A DNA stretch of 36,994 nt, from contig JAAYJM010000216.1 of assembly GCA_012522895.1 (NCBI GenBank), positions 1 through 36,994 on the forward strand. The letters are read 5' to 3'. The position numbers were made by a program, and so were the translations under genes. Numbering within the stretch: position 1 is the first letter of the stretch; every line of letters begins with the position of its first letter. Positions 34,442-36,994 of this stretch are shown in pieces. The stretch is from Ignavibacteria bacterium. Lineage in GTDB: Bacteria; Bacteroidota; Ignavibacteria; Kapaibacteriales; UBA2268. The notes beneath the pieces were generated by a model, which did no database searches, was not told the DNA's origin, and was given only the letters and a program-made list of their open reading frames with translations.

Positions 34442-34951
34442 TTAGCTTAAAGGAGGAACTGGCTCGGAAGAGTAGTTGTGAAAATAAGTTTTTATGATGA
34501 ATTGAATAATTCGTTTGATTGGATAATCTAAATTTTCTCGGAGTTTAAATAGCTTTTTTTCTATTTTTTCGTAGTAAAAATAAATGCTATCAAAGATTTT
34601 CGAAACTGTGCTAACAGGAACAGAAATTTGCTTTTTAACGCTTTCTAAAAGAACAGAGCTTTGCAATATTACAAGATAACTGTGGTCCTCGCAGCAGCTC
34701 TTACTTTTTAAGCTTTTTGAGTTCCAATCATTGCTTTGCTCAGATCTGCTTTCGCAACTTTTCTGCTCGCCGCAGCAATGACAATGACTTTCCTTGCCTT
34801 GAGAATGCCCGCATTTTGCAGGTATATAAAAAGATACAATCCTGTTCCCAGTGCTGTTGCACTTATGCTCTTTTATATCAATTCCTATCAAAGTGGGCGG
34901 AATGATTAGCAAAAGCAAATATGTTAGCAATATTTCGTATCTTTTATTCAT
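34442..34951 (-). CDS. HYC_CC_PP-family-like small membrane protein
   Basis: The 169-aa protein has an N-terminal hydrophobic segment (ILLTYLLLLIIPPTLIGI), so it is exported or membrane-anchored. It carries the marks of the Bacteroidota HYC_CC_PP family in order: a Cys/His cluster HCHCC (56-60, where HYC is usual), a CC pair (C86-C87) followed by EDHSY, and PP near the C-terminus (P166-P167). Extra cysteines (C31, C47, C66) and histidines make a strong potential metal-binding surface. Family members commonly accompany TonB receptors and heavy-metal transport genes; their exact role is unknown. It is upstream of the receptor on the same strand, but 381 bp of repeats separate them, so co-transcription is uncertain. 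Confidence 0.68.
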   Translation of the reverse strand: MNKRYEILLTYLLLLIIPPTLIGIDIKEHKCNSTGNRIVSFYIPAKCGHSQGKESHCHCCGEQKSCESRSEQSNDWNSKSLKSKSCCEDHSYLVILQSSVLLESVKKQISVPVSTVSKIFDSIYFYYEKIEKKLFKLRENLDYPIKRIIQFIIKTYFHNYSSEPVPPLS

Positions 34952-35037
34952 AAATAATAAAACGAATAAAAAAAATATTTATTATAATTTTTTTATTGCA
35001 AAAAAAGAAAATCTTGTCGAAGGACTTTCAACTGCTT

Positions 35038-35613
35038 TTATTTTATAGTGTAGGATTCAAGCTCGCTTATTGTGATTGATTTTCTGAAGCCCGCACTATC
35101 GGAATAAAGCACATATTTTATCAAGCCTATACCAGGCGCAAAATATTCCTCGTATCTTGTTGAATCGCTATACATAACGTTGAAATAATAGCAAGAAAAA
35201 GTGCCAGCGGGAACGCTAACCTCTTTATCTGTTGCTACAAGACGCACTTGATTTCCATTAACTTCATATTCAGAAATTTCTTCTACTGGATATTTATAAA
35301 ATAAAAAGTCCTCTTCTTTCTTTGTGCTATCGTTATAAAGCAAGACGTGAACTCCATCGGCGGCGTTTCTTATAACTTTTTGAGTCTTTGGAGCTATGAC
35401 AAAGCTAAACCAGTCTTTTTCTTCGATTTTCATAAGTTCTGAAACTTTACCCAAGCGGATAGTTCCAATTCCACCAGTTGTAGCAACATATTTCCATTCG
35501 TTGCCAACCTTCGTTGGTAGCAGCTCTTTGGTTTTACTTGGCGAATTTCCACTATCGCTGCAAGCTGAGCTAAAAAGCAGTGCAAGTGCCAAAAACAGAG
35601 TAATTTTTTTCAT
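35038..35613 (-). CDS. Hypothetical lipoprotein
   Basis: The 191-aa product has a lipoprotein signal peptide with SSAC at residues 15-18 (lipid-modified C18). The mature part is rich in beta-like strands (NEWKYVATTGG, VSVPAGTFSCYYFNVMY, YEEYFAPGIGLIKYVLY). The sequence resembles Bacteroidota lipoproteins with a PxxVGNxWxY start and an APGIGLVK motif near the end, but I cannot assign a function. It is separated from pdxA by 48 bases on the same strand, downstream of it, so it may share its transcript. A single internal cysteine (FSCYY) remains. Confidence 0.68.
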   Translation of the reverse strand: MKKITLFLALALLFSSACSDSGNSPSKTKELLPTKVGNEWKYVATTGGIGTIRLGKVSELMKIEEKDWFSFVIAPKTQKVIRNAADGVHVLLYNDSTKKEEDFLFYKYPVEEISEYEVNGNQVRLVATDKEVSVPAGTFSCYYFNVMYSDSTRYEEYFAPGIGLIKYVLYSDSAGFRKSITISELESYTIK

Positions 35614-35661
35614 TATCCAACCCTAATTTAATTTGAAAAAAAAGCAATTTACAAAATTTAA

Positions 35662-36684
35662 TTATTCATTTAATTTTTTTCTTGATTTAGCTATTTCAAT
35701 AGCTGCAAGCAAACTTTTTAAACTGCTGCATTCGTTTGCAATCCCTTTCCCTGCTATGCTGAAGCCTGTGCCGTGATCGGGAGAGCATCGCACAATAGGG
35801 AGTCCAGCCGTAAAATTAACGCCATTGCCTTTTGATAGCAGTTTTAATGGTATAAGCCCTTGGTCGTGATACATAGCGAGAATACCATCGTATTTTTTAT
35901 ATTCTCCAAAGCCAAAAAAGCCATCAGCGGGGAAAGGTCCTTCTGCTCGTATGCCCTTAGCTTTGCAATCGTTTATTGCCGGTTCGATAATTGCCGACTC
36001 CTCTCTCCCAATCGAGCCAGATTCGCCAGCGTGTGGGTTTAGTCCAAGAACAGCAATTCTGCCATTTTTTATTCCGAAATCAATCAATAAACTTTTATTA
36101 AATATTTCTAATGTCCGAATAAGTTCAGCTTGATTAATGCTCTTTGGAACGTCTTCAAGCGGGACGTGGATTGTCGCAAGAGCAATTCTTATATTGCCCA
36201 AAAAAAGCAGCATTAAGGGATTTTTCACAGCGCAAACGCTTGCAAAAAATTCAGTCTGCCCCGGGAACTCCCAGCCAGCGGAATAAAGCGATTTCTTTGA
36301 AACGGGCAATGTTACAGCGGCATCGAATTTTTTTTCAAAGGTTTCTTTTGCTGCGTATTTTAAAGAGGAGGCTGCGAGGCGCCCCGCGTCCAAGGTTTCT
36401 TTCCCAAATTCAACAGGAGAGCATTCTGCACAATTAATAATTTCACAAGCTAAATCATTAAAATATATTCTGTTATTATCTATTTCTTTTAATTGCCTTT
36501 TGCTAAGAAAATCAAAATTACATTTTTCCGCATATTCATAAATAGTTTTTTTGTTTCCAGCTATAAAAAAGTCAACATCACTATTTTTTGAATCAGCAGA
36601 AAATTTTATTAATGTCTTGAAAAAGCATTCTAATCCAATTCCGTTGCAATCGCCTATTGTAAAAATTATCTTCATTTTTCCCAA
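35662..36684 (-). CDS. pdxA: 4-hydroxythreonine-4-phosphate dehydrogenase
   Basis: Oxidises 4-phosphohydroxy-L-threonine with NAD in pyridoxal phosphate synthesis (DXP-dependent route); the product is joined to deoxyxylulose phosphate by PdxJ, which is not in this window. The 340-aa length is normal. The N-terminal TIGDCNGIGLE matches the family start (usually GDPAGIGPE). Metal ligands are H173 (TIHVPL), H218 (LNPHAGE) and H273 (MYHDQG), with spacings 45 and 55 identical to those I recall for E. coli PdxA. SPDHGTGFSIAGKG closes the active site. The start may be M1 or M4 (MKIIF). Upstream, the 164-bp divergent gap contains TATTTTTG on the minus strand, a possible -7 element at 36714-36721. Confidence 0.93.
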   Translation of the reverse strand: MGKMKIIFTIGDCNGIGLECFFKTLIKFSADSKNSDVDFFIAGNKKTIYEYAEKCNFDFLSKRQLKEIDNNRIYFNDLACEIINCAECSPVEFGKETLDAGRLAASSLKYAAKETFEKKFDAAVTLPVSKKSLYSAGWEFPGQTEFFASVCAVKNPLMLLFLGNIRIALATIHVPLEDVPKSINQAELIRTLEIFNKSLLIDFGIKNGRIAVLGLNPHAGESGSIGREESAIIEPAINDCKAKGIRAEGPFPADGFFGFGEYKKYDGILAMYHDQGLIPLKLLSKGNGVNFTAGLPIVRCSPDHGTGFSIAGKGIANECSSLKSLLAAIEIAKSRKKLNE

Positions 36685-36713
36685 TTTTTTAACCTTTATA
36701 TAATGTAAATTTA

Positions 36714-36721
36714 CAAAAATA
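36714..36721 (-). promoter_or_regulatory. Candidate -7 element for pdxA
   Basis: On the minus strand TATTTTTG fits TAnnTTTG and is 30 bases before the pdxA start. The -33 half is not clear. Confidence 0.3.
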
Positions 36722-36848
36722 TTGTAAAACCTTTTCTATTTAAAAAAGAAAAACGATTCATTTTTTATTTTTATACCGTATTCTAAATTATTTATTAAAT
36801 TGCTAATTATAAAGGAAAACTATATTTTTAAATAATAAATGGGAAAAA

Positions 36849-36994
36849 ATGCAATATCTGACATTTGACATTGAGACCGTCCCGCTTCCTTGGGAAAACT
36901 TTTCAGAATCGCAGCAGGAATATTTAATTCGCGGGGCAAATTCAGAAGAGGAAATCCAAAGAAAAAAGGACGAAATGGGGCTTTCGCCAATGAC
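36849..36994 (+). CDS. Predicted PolB-like 3'-5' exonuclease, cut by window end
   Basis: Only the first 48 residues are present. They start MQYLTFDIETVPLPWENF, the exonuclease I motif with metal-binding D7 and E9, as in the DnaQ-like PolB-associated exonuclease family (DNA_pol_B_exo2). An acidic, helical stretch, SEEEIQRKKDEMGLSP, follows, also typical of that family. The ATG at 36849 is chosen because the other nearby ATG (36839) runs into a stop after nine codons. Divergent from pdxA. Confidence 0.72.
   Translation, partial: MQYLTFDIETVPLPWENFSESQQEYLIRGANSEEEIQRKKDEMGLSPM

Overview
This window comes from an AT-rich genome of the Bacteroidota/FCB superphylum. The best fit is a Kapabacteria- or Ignavibacteria-like lineage; this is inferred from content and was not tested by phylogeny. 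The signs are C-terminal type IX secretion (T9SS) sorting domains on three proteins, a TonB-dependent receptor next to a HYC_CC_PP-type protein, many short lipoproteins, weak ribosome binding sites, and a single-chain 2-oxoglutarate decarboxylase/dehydrogenase with a built-in succinyltransferase domain. There is one tRNA gene (His, GTG). I see no transposase, integrase, phage gene or CRISPR array.

Layout. 1-960: hydroxysqualene/squalene synthase (HpnC-like), possibly cut by the left edge. 958-1760: gene-free island of tandem and inverted repeats, bounded by a perfect 22-bp inverted repeat. 1898-5764: small lipoprotein facing a Dna2-like nuclease-helicase. 5852-6811: CheB-type receiver fused to a CheD deamidase. 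7028-16285: envelope and secretion block with a T9SS protein, a probable outer-membrane barrel, an S9 peptidase, a cysteine-rich secreted protein, a T9SS propeller protein and a T9SS transglutaminase-like protein. 16632-23005: central-carbon operon made of GAPDH, a 1362-aa PPDK-like dikinase without the TIM-barrel domain, and a divergent second GAPDH. 23195-25190: glutaminyl-peptide cyclotransferase directly followed by murG, then tRNA-His. 25488-27824: duplicated GT2/TPR glycosyltransferase. 28102-31626: Kgd/OdhA-type fusion. 31811-34951: metal-type TonB receptor and HYC_CC_PP-type protein separated by repeats. 35038-36684: lipoprotein and pdxA. 36849-end: start of a PolB-like 3'-5' exonuclease.

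How it works together. Most genes are single units or short pairs. The clearest functional unit is the three-gene GAPDH / dikinase / GAPDH operon: the first junction is an ATGA overlap and the second has a 30-nt gap with the strongest Shine-Dalgarno noted in the window. The two GAPDHs differ at the residue that normally selects NAD over NADP, and the dikinase keeps its ATP-grasp and phosphohistidine domains but has no domain for pyruvate/PEP chemistry. This is the best candidate for an undescribed system. Nearly every gene-free gap near a gene end carries members of several dispersed palindromic repeat families, one of which shows paired compensatory changes between copies.
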